From assembly GCF_900492205.1 (NCBI RefSeq), contig NZ_UEYQ01000003.1:62001-126000 (forward strand): a stretch of 64,000 nt of DNA, read 5' to 3'. Shown in pieces: positions 7,691 to 15,571 of the stretch. The notes under the pieces were generated by a model. It made no database searches. It worked only from the letters and a program-made list of their open reading frames with translations, and had not been told where the DNA came from. Every line of letters starts with the position of its first letter. Position 1 is the first letter of the stretch. The position numbers and the translations under genes are program-made. The DNA comes from Ciceribacter sp. T2.26MG-112.2 (lineage in GTDB: Bacteria > Pseudomonadota > Alphaproteobacteria > Rhizobiales > Rhizobiaceae).

Positions 7691-7719
7691 TTGACGTTAA
7701 CGTAAGCGTTAGATATTCT
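7691..7719 (+). promoter_or_regulatory. Promoter with embedded palindromic operator upstream of ETF-QO
   Basis: TTGACG (7691-7696), a 17-base spacer and TATTCT (7714-7719) fit a sigma-70-type promoter. The -35 end is part of TTGACGTTAACGTAAG (7691-7706), centred on the perfect palindrome ACGTTAACGT. This resembles sites reported for MerR-family LiuR/fatty-acid regulators in proteobacteria; that link is from memory. Confidence 0.6.
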
Positions 7720-7841
7720 GTCCGGGAATATCGCCAAGCCATTATTTCGAGCCACGGCATGTCGCATCGCGGCTCGACAAGGCGCTTGTGTTTTGACAAG
7801 GAAGAGGCCGAAGACTGGGATCGGCCGAGCGGAGAGAGACG

Positions 7842-9506
7842 ATGAGCGAGCAACTGGAACTGCCCGAACGCGAGAGCATGGAATTCGACGTGGTCATCGT
7901 CGGCGCCGGCCCTGCCGGCCTGTCGGCGGCAATTCGCCTGAAACAGGTCAATCCCGAGCTCACTGTCGTGGTCTTGGAAAAGGGCTCGGAAGTCGGCGCG
8001 CATATCCTGTCTGGCGCCGTGGTCGACCCGGTCGGCATCGACAAGCTGCTGCCGGACTGGCGCGAGGAGACCGATCATCCGTTCAAGACCCAGGTAAAGG
8101 ACGACCAGTTCCTGTTCCTCGGACCGGCCGGCTCGATCCGTTTGCCGAACATGTTCATGCCGCCGCTGATGAACAATCACGGCAATTACATCGTCTCGCT
8201 GGGCAATGTCTGTCGCTGGCTCGCCACCCATGCCGAGGCGCTGGGTGTCGAGATCTATCCGGGCTTTGCCGCGACCGAACTGCTCTACAACGGTGAGGGC
8301 GCGGTGATCGGCGTCGCCACCGGCGACATGGGTATCGAGAAGAATGGCGAGCCGGGCCCGAACTACACCCGCGGCATGGAGCTGCTCGGCAAATATGTGC
8401 TGATCGGCGAGGGCGTGCGCGGTTCGCTCGCCAAGCAACTGATCGCCAAATTCGACCTGTCGAAGGATCGCGAGCCGCAGAAGTTCGGCATCGGCCTGAA
8501 GGAACTCTGGCAGGTCAAGCCCGAACACCACAAGCCGGGTCTGGTCCAGCACTCCTTCGGCTGGCCGCTCGACATGAAGACCGGCGGCGGCTCCTTCCTC
8601 TATCACCTGGAAGACAATCTGGTGGCAGTCGGCTTCGTTGTCCACCTGAACTACAAGAACCCCTATATCTACCCGTTCGAGGAGTTCCAGCGCTTCAAGA
8701 CCCATCCGACGATCGCCCCGACCTTCGAAGGGGCCAAGCGCCTGTCCTATGGCGCCCGCGCCATCACCGAAGGCGGCTACCAGTCGGTGCCGAAGCTCTC
8801 CTTCCCGGGCGGCGCGCTGATCGGCTGTTCCGCCGGCCTGGTCAATGTGCCGCGCATCAAGGGCAGCCACAATGCCGTGATGTCCGGCATGCTGGCGGCC
8901 GACAAGATCGCCGAAGCCATCGCGAGCGGCCGCGCCAATGACGAGCCGGTCGAGATCGAGAACGAATGGCGCGCAACCGATATCGGCACGGACCTGAGGC
9001 GCGTCAGAAACGTCAAGCCGCTGTGGTCGAAGCTCGGCACCGCGCTCGGCGTCGGCCTGGGCGGTCTCGACATGTGGACCAATACCCTGTTCGGCTTCTC
9101 CTTCTTCGGCACGCTGAAGCACGGCAAGACCGACGCGGCCTCGCTTGAACCGGCCGCGAAGCACAAGCCGATCGCCTATCCCAAGCCGGACGGCGTGCTC
9201 ACCTTCGACCGCCTGTCGTCGGTGTTCCTGTCGAACACCAACCATGAGGAAGACCAGCCGGTTCACCTCCAGGTCAAGGACATGGATCTGCAGAAGCGTT
9301 CGGAACTCGGCGTCTTCGCCGGTCCGTCGACCCGCTATTGCCCGGCCGGCGTCTATGAATGGGTGGAGAAGGATGGTGAACAGGTCTACGTGATCAACGC
9401 GCAGAACTGCGTCCACTGCAAGACCTGCGACATCAAGGACCCGAACCAGAACATCAACTGGGTGCCGCCGCAGGGCGCCGAAGGTCCGGTCTATCCGAAC
9501 ATGTGA
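7842..9506 (+). CDS. etfD: Electron transfer flavoprotein:ubiquinone oxidoreductase
   Basis: 554-residue membrane-associated flavoprotein that takes electrons from ETF (fatty-acid and branched-chain acyl-CoA dehydrogenation) and passes them to ubiquinone. The N-terminal FAD fold DVVIVGAGPAGLSAAIRL (residues 10-27) is followed by the long ETF-QO-specific region, including SGAVVDP and the membrane-surface segment GWPLDMKTGGGSFLYH. The C-terminal 4Fe-4S domain carries CPAGVYEW and NCVHCKTCDIKDP (about residues 500-530), supplying four cysteines. The length is typical. ATG 7842 has GGAGAGAG upstream. A terminator follows, so it is monocistronic. The flanking branched-chain aminotransferase is consistent with a role in amino-acid oxidation. 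Confidence 0.95.
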   Translation: MSEQLELPERESMEFDVVIVGAGPAGLSAAIRLKQVNPELTVVVLEKGSEVGAHILSGAVVDPVGIDKLLPDWREETDHPFKTQVKDDQFLFLGPAGSIRLPNMFMPPLMNNHGNYIVSLGNVCRWLATHAEALGVEIYPGFAATELLYNGEGAVIGVATGDMGIEKNGEPGPNYTRGMELLGKYVLIGEGVRGSLAKQLIAKFDLSKDREPQKFGIGLKELWQVKPEHHKPGLVQHSFGWPLDMKTGGGSFLYHLEDNLVAVGFVVHLNYKNPYIYPFEEFQRFKTHPTIAPTFEGAKRLSYGARAITEGGYQSVPKLSFPGGALIGCSAGLVNVPRIKGSHNAVMSGMLAADKIAEAIASGRANDEPVEIENEWRATDIGTDLRRVRNVKPLWSKLGTALGVGLGGLDMWTNTLFGFSFFGTLKHGKTDAASLEPAAKHKPIAYPKPDGVLTFDRLSSVFLSNTNHEEDQPVHLQVKDMDLQKRSELGVFAGPSTRYCPAGVYEWVEKDGEQVYVINAQNCVHCKTCDIKDPNQNINWVPPQGAEGPVYPNM

Positions 9507-9557
9507 TTTTGAGGGTACGGAGGGCGTTTCGCCTCACTGAACCGAAGCAGGCATTGG

Positions 9558-9592
9558 CCCTGTCCACGCTGACGCGGACGGGGCTATTTCCT
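9558..9592 (+). terminator. Likely terminator of the ETF-QO gene
   Basis: CCCTGTCC/GGACGGGG stem (one G-U pair) with a 10-base loop, followed by CTATTTCCTT, about 50 bases beyond the stop codon. Confidence 0.55.
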
Positions 9593-9740
9593 TGCCTCCC
9601 TTCCGAATCGCTCCCGCACGATGCGGGCTTGCCGTGGAGCCGCGCTCGGGCGTACCGATCCTTGGTCGTTCTGGCTTGAAAAATGCCCTGCAAAGGGGCA
9701 GTTTGCGCCGATGTTCAGGATCAGTTGAAAGCTTCCCTTC

Positions 9741-10847
9741 ATGCCATCGAATTCCGCGCCGCTTTCCTTCGACATCAAGCCCAACGCCAACCCCATGCCC
9801 GAGGCAGACCGTCTCGCAGCCTTCGAGAACCTCGGTTTCGGTACGCTGTTTACCGATCACATGGCGGTGATCCGCTGGAGCGAGGGCAAAGGCTGGCACT
9901 CCGCCGAAATTACCGCCCGCGCGCCGTTCGCGATCGACCCGGCTTCGAGCGTGTTGCACTATGCCCAGGAAATATTCGAGGGCATGAAGGCCTACCGCAC
10001 CGCCGACGGCCGCGCCGTGCTGTTCCGCCCGGAGGAAAACGCCCGGCGCTTCAACGAATCGGCGCGGCGCATGGCCATGCCGGAACTGCCGGAGGCCGAT
10101 TTCCTCGCAGCGGTCGAGAAGCTGGTCGAGCTTGATGCCAAATGGATCCCCAAGGCCGAGGGTAGCAGCCTCTATCTGCGCCCCTTCATGTTTGCCAGCG
10201 AGACCTTCCTCGGGGTTAGGCCGTCGAAGGAATATATCTTCTGCGTCATCGCATCCCCGGTCGGGCCCTATTTCAAGGGCGGCGCCAAGCCGGTCAGCAT
10301 CTGGGTGTCGCAGGACTATACCCGCGCCGCACCCGGCGGCACCGGCGCTGCCAAGTGCGGCGGCAATTATGCGGCAAGCCTCGTCGCCCAGGCCGAAGCC
10401 TATGCCAAGGGCTGCGATCAGGTCGTTTTCCTGGATGCCGCCGAGCATAAGTGGGTCGAGGAACTGGGCGGCATGAACGTGTTCTTCGTCATGGACGACG
10501 GCTCGATCGTCACCCCGCCGCTCGGCGGAACGATTTTGCCCGGCATAACCCGGAAGTCGCTGATCACGCTCGCCCGCGAAGAGGGCGTGACCGTCAACGA
10601 GAAGCCCTATTCCTTCGACGAGTGGAAGGCCGATGCGGCAAGCGGCAAGCTGAAGGAGGCCTTTGCCTGCGGCACCGCCGCCGTGGTCGCCGCCATCGGC
10701 ACGGTTCGGTATCCGCAGGGCGAATTCCAGATCGGCGGCGGCGAGACCGGTCCGGTCACGACACGGCTGCGCGACGCGCTGGTCGGCATCCAGCGCGGTC
10801 AGAGCAATGACCGCCACGGCTGGATCCACGTCATCGACGGCGTCTGA
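9741..10847 (+). CDS. ilvE: Branched-chain amino acid aminotransferase (class IV)
   Basis: 368-residue PLP enzyme that interconverts leucine, isoleucine and valine with their 2-oxo acids. Motifs include LHYAQEIFEGMKAYR (residues 73-87), the R-P-E-E-N-A-R-R-F substrate block, YLRPFMFASE, the PLP-lysine region GGTGAAKCGGNYAAS (about residue 203), VEELGGMNVFFV and LGGTILPGITRKS. This is the long BCAT form found in rhizobia and eukaryotes rather than the ~310-residue E. coli type. The start at ATG 9741 has only a weak purine stretch (GAAAG) upstream. A strong terminator follows directly. Confidence 0.93.
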   Translation: MPSNSAPLSFDIKPNANPMPEADRLAAFENLGFGTLFTDHMAVIRWSEGKGWHSAEITARAPFAIDPASSVLHYAQEIFEGMKAYRTADGRAVLFRPEENARRFNESARRMAMPELPEADFLAAVEKLVELDAKWIPKAEGSSLYLRPFMFASETFLGVRPSKEYIFCVIASPVGPYFKGGAKPVSIWVSQDYTRAAPGGTGAAKCGGNYAASLVAQAEAYAKGCDQVVFLDAAEHKWVEELGGMNVFFVMDDGSIVTPPLGGTILPGITRKSLITLAREEGVTVNEKPYSFDEWKADAASGKLKEAFACGTAAVVAAIGTVRYPQGEFQIGGGETGPVTTRLRDALVGIQRGQSNDRHGWIHVIDGV

Positions 10848-10877
10848 TCTGGCGGGGGCAATCGCCTGAAGACATGA

Positions 10878-10913
10878 GGCCCGTTCGCAGCGCGAACGGG
10901 CCTTTGTCATTTT
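10878..10913 (+). terminator. Terminator downstream of ilvE
   Basis: GGCCCGTTCG/CGAACGGGCC stem with a short loop, followed by TTTGTCATTTT, 30 bases after the ilvE stop. Confidence 0.85.
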
Positions 10914-10941
10914 CGGAGGTCTGCGGCGGGTGTCTGCGGCG

Positions 10942-11337
10942 CTACCGTTCCGCTTTCCATGCCACCACCATCAGCGCGCCGATGACGGTGATATGTTCCA
11001 TCACCACGTAGAACTCGATCGTCTTGAACGGTTCTTCCATCGTCCAGAACGTGTGGGCGATCGGGATCGTCAGAGCGGTGAAGACGCCGAGCATGCCGGC
11101 CCCGAGCCAGGTCCAGCGATCAAGGATGATGAGCGCCGAACCGACGAGTTGCACGACAATGGTGGCGACGGCGAAGGCGGCGGGCGGGTTGAGACCGAAA
11201 TGGGCCATCTCCCCGACGGCGCCTTGAAAATCGACGAGCTTGGCAATACCGCTCGCCCAGAACATGTAGGTCAAAACGACACGGGCGAGATAACCGAACC
11301 ATGTCGTGGCAGTCATCGCAGTAACGAAATTTTGCAT
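10942..11337 (-). CDS. DoxX-family membrane protein
   Basis: 131 residues with four predicted hydrophobic helices: around FGYLARVVLTYMFWASGIAK, AFAVATIVVQLVGSALIIL, WLGAGMLGVFTALTIPIA, and VMEHITVIGALMVVAW. The F.ASGIAKL.DF pattern after helix one and the W..A.ML..FT...P.AH pattern fit DoxX/DUF4870-like four-helix proteins. ATG 11337 follows GAGGGGGA. Physiological roles in this family are mostly unknown; some work with thiol/redox enzymes. It is convergent with ilvE and apparently monocistronic. Confidence 0.8.
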   Translation of the reverse strand: MQNFVTAMTATTWFGYLARVVLTYMFWASGIAKLVDFQGAVGEMAHFGLNPPAAFAVATIVVQLVGSALIILDRWTWLGAGMLGVFTALTIPIAHTFWTMEEPFKTIEFYVVMEHITVIGALMVVAWKAER

Positions 11338-11540
11338 GAAAATATCCCCCTCGATTGCGGGGCGCAGTCTGCCAGTCCCTCAAGTATTGGCAATGGTCAA
11401 ATTTAGCATGTTGCCGTCGTTTTCCCCTAGTCTCGCGGCGGCTTCGCCTTGCTGTGCAATCCGCCAGGTGTCACAGCGGTATAAGGGCCGGGGAGAGACC
11501 GGTTGCGAACTCCAACATGGTTAACCATCCCTTCAACGGC

Positions 11541-11555
11541 TTAACCGGGCGTTAA
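11541..11555. promoter_or_regulatory. CtrA-like binding site
   Basis: TTAA-CCGGGCG-TTAA, the TTAA-N7-TTAA full CtrA consensus, followed by CCAT. A further TTAACCAT half-site is at 11521-11528. It lies 56-70 bases before the L,D-transpeptidase start. Binding is inferred from the motif. Confidence 0.6.
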
Positions 11556-11610
11556 CCATAAACTACCTAATCTGGACCCCGATATTCGACACTTCTTCTG
11601 GGGGCCTAGA

Positions 11611-12225
11611 ATGACGATTTCCCGCCGCAGCCTGCTGATCGGCCTGCCGCTACTGCTTGCCGCTTGCCAGACCGGACCGAGCCAGCAGTCCATGTATGAT
11701 GCGCGTCCGAATGAACCGCATCCGTTGAAGAAGGTGCCGATCGACAAGATCAAGCCGGAGCTGCGCCGCCAGGAGGTCGCCTATGAGACGAGCCAGCCGG
11801 CCGGCACGATCGTCGTCGACACACCGGCGCGCCGGCTCTATTACGTTCTCGGCAATGGCCGCGCCATGCGCTACGGGGTGGGCGTCGGCCGCAATGGCTA
11901 TGCGCTGGCCGGGGTCGCCTCCATCGGCCGCAAGGCGGAATGGCCGAGCTGGACGCCGTCGCCCAATATGCTGCGCACCAATCCGGAAAAGAACATGAAA
12001 TATGCTGGCGGCGTGCCGGGCGGCATCAACAATCCGCTCGGCGCCCGCGCGCTCTATCTCTATCGCGGCGGCAACGACACCATGTTCCGCATCCACGGCA
12101 CCAACCAGCCTTGGTCGATCGGCCAGGCCATGTCGTCCGGCTGCATCCGCATGATGAACCACGACGTGATCGACCTCTATGAGCGCGCCAAGGTCGGCGG
12201 CCGGGTCGTGGTGCTGCAGGCCTGA
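11611..12225 (+). CDS. L,D-transpeptidase (YkuD domain), lipoprotein signal
   Basis: 204 residues. Twin arginines (S-R-R-S) and the lipobox LLAAC put the lipidated cysteine at residue 19, so the mature protein sits in the periplasm on a membrane. The YkuD domain spans about residues 68-204, with IVVDTPARRLYYVLGNGRAM, then HGTNQPWSIGQAMSSGCIRMMN. The latter carries the catalytic His, Ser-x-Gly-Cys and Arg (H/SGCIRM). Such enzymes form 3-3 peptidoglycan cross-links or attach proteins to peptidoglycan, and L,D-cross-links dominate in polar-growing Rhizobiales. ATG 11611 is preceded by GGGGG at moderate spacing and a CtrA-like box, suggesting cell-cycle timing. Confidence 0.92.
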   Translation: MTISRRSLLIGLPLLLAACQTGPSQQSMYDARPNEPHPLKKVPIDKIKPELRRQEVAYETSQPAGTIVVDTPARRLYYVLGNGRAMRYGVGVGRNGYALAGVASIGRKAEWPSWTPSPNMLRTNPEKNMKYAGGVPGGINNPLGARALYLYRGGNDTMFRIHGTNQPWSIGQAMSSGCIRMMNHDVIDLYERAKVGGRVVVLQA

Positions 12226-12250
12226 GGCCTGCGTGCGATTGAAGCAAGCC

Positions 12251-13162
12251 TCAACGGCCGGCCCGCGCCGAGAGCAGGCCGGTCGACAACAGGACGCCGG
12301 CACCGGTGACCAGCGTCGCGACGATCGTCACGACGCCCAAGGGTTCGCCAAGCAGAAGCGCGCCGCCGATTGCCGCTGCAACCGGCGTGACGGCGGTATA
12401 GGCCGCGGCCTGCGTCCCGCCGAGACTGCGCACCGCCGCACCATAGAGAACGGTTGCCAGCAGGCCGGAGAGCAGACCCTGCGTGATGAATTGCAGCCCC
12501 GTTTCTGCGATTGGCGCGGTCAGCAGATGCGTGCCGAGGACGGGCAAGAGCGCAAGGTTGATGATCGTCGACCAGACGCAGATCAGCGCGCCGCCCTCGA
12601 AGGCCGAAAGCCCCGACTTGCGGAAGGCGTGGGTGTAGATCGCCCAGAGCGTCGCGCCGGCCGGCAGGACCGTATAGCTGACCCAGGACAGGCGGCCGGA
12701 TGACAGATTGTCCACCAGCAGCAGGACGCCACCGGCCAGGATCGCCAGCATGCCGAGCTTGCGCATGCGGTCGGGTCGTTCGCCCAGAAGCAGGATGCCG
12801 ATCAGCGCTGCCGCCAGCGGCATGACGCCGGGCAAGAGCACGCCGGCGGCAGAGGCGGGCGTCGCCTTCATGCCGAAGCCGACCAGTTGGAAGAACGGCG
12901 CGCCGGAACCGAGCACCATCAGCACCAACGTCCATTTCGGCGTGCCCTTGGGCCATAGCCCGGTGCGCAGCCAGAAGGGCGCAAGCAGGAGGGCAGGCAC
13001 GCCGTAGCGCAGCAGGCTGAGGTCGAGCGCGGTAAGCGAGGTGCCGACGCTGTGGCGCGTCGAAATCAGCCAGGCCGCCCAGATCAGCACGACCGACAGG
13101 GCAGAGGCGGCGCCGAGGCCGGCGGATAGCGGAGGTCGGGTGGCGGGGCTGGCAGCGGTCAT
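12251..13162 (-). CDS. EamA/DMT-family transporter
   Basis: 303 residues with about ten hydrophobic helices in two EamA repeats; the second repeat begins near LPAGATLWAIYTHAFRKS. Hallmarks are the R-Y-G-V-P-A-L-L-L-A-P-F end of the first unit and the LLLGERPDR and LLLGEPLG motifs closing each repeat. ATG 13162 is fixed by CAGGAG six bases upstream; the extra in-frame sequence above it is not transporter-like. It is divergent from an Lrp-type regulator with 125 bases between, the standard layout for amino-acid exporters. Substrate unknown. Confidence 0.88.
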   Translation of the reverse strand: MTAASPATRPPLSAGLGAASALSVVLIWAAWLISTRHSVGTSLTALDLSLLRYGVPALLLAPFWLRTGLWPKGTPKWTLVLMVLGSGAPFFQLVGFGMKATPASAAGVLLPGVMPLAAALIGILLLGERPDRMRKLGMLAILAGGVLLLVDNLSSGRLSWVSYTVLPAGATLWAIYTHAFRKSGLSAFEGGALICVWSTIINLALLPVLGTHLLTAPIAETGLQFITQGLLSGLLATVLYGAAVRSLGGTQAAAYTAVTPVAAAIGGALLLGEPLGVVTIVATLVTGAGVLLSTGLLSARAGR

Positions 13163-13246
13163 GAGGCACTCCTGGAAAGACGGGGCCAGAATAGCCTCGG
13201 CGCCCTTGGCGTGTCCTTGCCATTTACGCTTGCCTGATCGTCTTGA

Positions 13247-13276
13247 TTGGCACAAAATTGCGTTGAAGGGTAACAT
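13247..13276 (+). promoter_or_regulatory. Candidate promoter for the Lrp-type gene
   Basis: TTGGCA (13247-13252), an 18-base spacer and TAACAT (13271-13276). The predicted start of transcription would be only a few bases before ATG 13288. No Shine-Dalgarno sequence is visible there, so the mRNA may have a very short or absent leader. Confidence 0.4.
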
Positions 13277-13287
13277 AAGTTGTAGAT

Positions 13288-13764
13288 ATGCTAAAACTCG
13301 ACAAATTCGATCTTGCCATCCTCGCGGCGCTGCAGGCCGATGCGCGGGCGACCAATGTCGAGATCGCCGAACGGGTCAATCTGTCGCCGTCTCCCTGCCT
13401 GAGGCGGATCCGCATGCTGGAGCAGGCCGGCATCATCCGCGGCTACCGCGCCGATATAGACCGGCGCGCGCTGGGCCTCGAGTTGACGGTCTTCGTCGCC
13501 TTCAAGGTGGCGCACCACACCCGTGAACATGCCCAAGCCTTCCAGCAGGCGCTGCAGGATCTGCCGGAAGTGGTCGGCTGCTACATGATTTCCGGCCATT
13601 CCGATTTCATGGCCGAGGTGGTCGTCGAGAATCTCGCTGCCTATGAGGCGCTTCTGACCGACAAACTGCTGGTCCTGCCGCATGTCACGGACATCCAGTC
13701 GAACTTCGCCATCCGCTCCGTCAAGACCGGCGGCCCGCTGAAGCTGCCGGCGGTCAAGGGGTGA
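13288..13764 (+). CDS. Lrp/AsnC-family transcriptional regulator
   Basis: 158 residues. The N-terminal winged helix-turn-helix reads LDKFDLAILAALQADARATNVEIAERVNLSPSPCLRRIRML, a standard Lrp start including S-P-(S/T)-C-L-R-R. The C-terminal RAM/AsnC effector domain (about 70-150) shows LPEVVGCYMISGHSDFMAEVVVENLAAYE. It binds small effectors, usually amino acids, as an octamer. It is divergent from the EamA transporter and is probably its regulator. No clear ribosome site precedes ATG 13288. The stop is 2 bases from the ParE stop on the other strand. Confidence 0.92.
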   Translation: MLKLDKFDLAILAALQADARATNVEIAERVNLSPSPCLRRIRMLEQAGIIRGYRADIDRRALGLELTVFVAFKVAHHTREHAQAFQQALQDLPEVVGCYMISGHSDFMAEVVVENLAAYEALLTDKLLVLPHVTDIQSNFAIRSVKTGGPLKLPAVKG

Positions 13765-13765
13765 G

Positions 13766-14074
13766 CTATTCCGTCTTACCGAAATAGGCGTCGATGTCGC
13801 GGTGTCCCTCCAGAACATTGATCACCTGGAAGTCGTCGCCCACATAGCGGAAGAAGATCATATAGGAGCCGAAGGCGACGCTACGAACATCGGGACGCAG
13901 TTCCGGCTGTGGCCGACCCATATTGCCTGGCAGGCTCGCCAAGTGTCGGCAATGTCCCCGTAGCTTTTCCACGAACTGCCTGGCCAGAGCGACGTCCCCG
14001 CTCTCGCGGTAGACATAATCGAGTATCGAAAGGAAGTCGGCCCTGGCGCTGTCGAGATAGCGGAGCCTGGCCAA
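13766..14074 (-). CDS. parE: ParE/RelE-family toxin of a type II toxin-antitoxin pair
   Basis: 102 residues from TTG 14074, one base after the antitoxin stop; no ATG is available in register, and coupling explains the weak start. Features of ParE are RYLDSARADFLSILDYVYRESG, LPGNMGRPQPELRPDVRSVAFGSYMIFFRY, and the C-terminal VINVLEGHRDID. Family members poison gyrase or act as ribosome-associated RNases; the ParE-like I-L-x-G-x-R-D-(I/P) end favours the gyrase type, but this is inference. It forms an operon with the ParD-like gene upstream. Confidence 0.88.
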   Translation of the reverse strand: MARLRYLDSARADFLSILDYVYRESGDVALARQFVEKLRGHCRHLASLPGNMGRPQPELRPDVRSVAFGSYMIFFRYVGDDFQVINVLEGHRDIDAYFGKTE

Positions 14075-14075
14075 G

Positions 14076-14321
14076 TCAGTCGTCCTTGGCGGTCAGTTGA
14101 GCGGCCTTCTTCTCAAGTTCAGCGTCCAGCGCCTCGTCGCTGATGTCGCCGCCGGCAGCAATCGAGCGATCAAGTGTTTCACGCAGCGCCGACAGTTTGG
14201 TTTCGCGTTCCTCGACCAGTCGCAGCCCTTCGCGCACAACTTCGCTCGCCGAGCCGTAACGCCCCGATTTTACAGTGTTTTCGACGAATTTTTCCCAGCG
14301 TTCGCCCAGCGAGACGTTCAT
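14076..14321 (-). CDS. parD: ParD/CopG-family antitoxin
   Basis: 81 residues from ATG 14321, selected because GGAGAG lies 6 bases upstream. The ribbon-helix-helix N-terminus MNVSLGERWEKFVENTVKSG is followed by RYGSASEVVREGLRLVEERE, the classic ParD pattern, and an acidic toxin-binding tail. It neutralises the downstream toxin and probably represses its own promoter. The pair is complete and looks intact. Confidence 0.9.
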   Translation of the reverse strand: MNVSLGERWEKFVENTVKSGRYGSASEVVREGLRLVEERETKLSALRETLDRSIAAGGDISDEALDAELEKKAAQLTAKDD

Positions 14322-14432
14322 GGCAGGCTCTCCGATTGCAAGAGAAAGCCTATATCGATAACAGAAATGACGCAATATTTGACATTGCTGGACAGGTTGC
14401 GAGGCGGAGCAAACCCCGCCTCGTTCCCGTGG

Positions 14433-15449
14433 TCAGAAGCCTTCGAGCACGATCTTGCCCTTGGTCCGGCCGGACTCGATCAGGGCGTGCGCCTTCTTCA
14501 GGTTGGCGGCGTTGATGGTGCCCAGCGTTTCGGTCAGCGTCGTGCGGATCTGGCCGCTGTCGACCAGTTCGGCGACGTGGCCGAGCAGCTTGTGCTGCTC
14601 GATCATGTCCGCCGTCTGGAAGACGGCGCGGGTGAACATCGATTCCCAGTGGATCGACACGGCCTTGCCCTTGAACGGCATGACGTCGAAGCCGCCCTTG
14701 ATTTCGTCGATGATGCCGAAGCGGCCCTGCGGCGCGATGATCGCCAGCAGATCGGCGGCATGCAGGTCGCTGCGGGTGACCGAGAAGACGAAAGCCGGTG
14801 CGCCGATGCCGAGTGCCGCATATTGCGGCGAGAGCGCATTGCTGTGATCGAGCACGTGATGGGCACCGAGATCCTTGACCCACTGGCTGGTCTCGGGCCG
14901 CGACGTGGTGGTGATGATGGTGAGATCGGTCAGCGTCCGGGCGAGCTGGATCGCCATCGAGCCGACGCCGCCGGCGCCGCCGGTGACCAGCAGGGCGTTA
15001 TTGGCGCCAACCACTTCATCGCGCACCTTGAGGCGATGGAACAGCATTTCATAGGCGGTGATCGCGGTCAGCGGGATCGCAGCCGCTTCGGCGAAGCTCA
15101 GGCTCTTCGGCTTCAATCCGACGATGCGCTCGTCCACCAGGTGGAATTCGCTGTTGGTGCCCGGGCGGTTGATCACGCCGGCATAGAAAACCTCGTCGCC
15201 GGGCTTGAACAGGGTGACGTTTTCGCCGACCGCCTTGACCACGCCCGAGGCGTCATAGCCGAGAATGCGGTGCTGGCCGGGTTCCGGCTGTGCGGCGGAT
15301 CGGACCTTGGTGTCGACCGGATTGACCGAAACCGCCTTGACCTCGACCAGCAGGTCATGGCCCCTGGCCTCCGGAACGGGGAGGTCGATATCGACCAGCG
15401 AGGTCTCCGCAGCGATGGGTTGGGGTGTCTGGTAGCCGACGGCGCGCAT
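14433..15449 (-). CDS. Zinc-independent MDR oxidoreductase (quinone-reductase-like alcohol dehydrogenase family)
   Basis: 338 residues. The GroES-like N-domain contains VKAVSVNPVDTKVR and ILGYDASGVVKAVGENVTLFKPGDEVFYAG. The Rossmann C-domain has LLVTGGAGGVGSMAIQLARTL. The cysteines of a structural zinc site are absent, as expected of quinone-reductase-type MDR enzymes. ATG 15449 has AAGGAG upstream. It is divergent from an HxlR regulator, an arrangement common for quinone- or aldehyde-responsive detoxification genes. The exact substrate is unknown; NADPH-dependent reduction of quinones/enones is the usual activity. Confidence 0.87.
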   Translation of the reverse strand: MRAVGYQTPQPIAAETSLVDIDLPVPEARGHDLLVEVKAVSVNPVDTKVRSAAQPEPGQHRILGYDASGVVKAVGENVTLFKPGDEVFYAGVINRPGTNSEFHLVDERIVGLKPKSLSFAEAAAIPLTAITAYEMLFHRLKVRDEVVGANNALLVTGGAGGVGSMAIQLARTLTDLTIITTTSRPETSQWVKDLGAHHVLDHSNALSPQYAALGIGAPAFVFSVTRSDLHAADLLAIIAPQGRFGIIDEIKGGFDVMPFKGKAVSIHWESMFTRAVFQTADMIEQHKLLGHVAELVDSGQIRTTLTETLGTINAANLKKAHALIESGRTKGKIVLEGF

Positions 15450-15549
15450 GGACAGTCTCCTTGAAGGTTTGCACGTCCTTCAATTGCTACGTATATTCTC
15501 ACGATGCAAGAATGCACATTTTCTGTCTATAGGGGCATAAAATGTATGT

Positions 15550-15567
15550 AGTATCAAAAAGGATACT
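15550..15567. promoter_or_regulatory. Inverted repeat, candidate HxlR operator
   Basis: AGTATC-AAAAAG-GATACT, a perfect 6+6+6 inverted repeat ending 4 bases before the HxlR start codon. It overlaps the ribosome-binding region (AAGGAT), so binding would block the regulator's own expression. Confidence 0.5.
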
Positions 15568-15571
15568 GTAG

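Noticed and set aside
7593..9416. A 607-codon open frame on the minus strand opposite the ETF-QO gene.
   Set aside because: It is a high-G+C antisense shadow: no family motifs, charged low-complexity composition, and the other strand encodes a full conserved enzyme.
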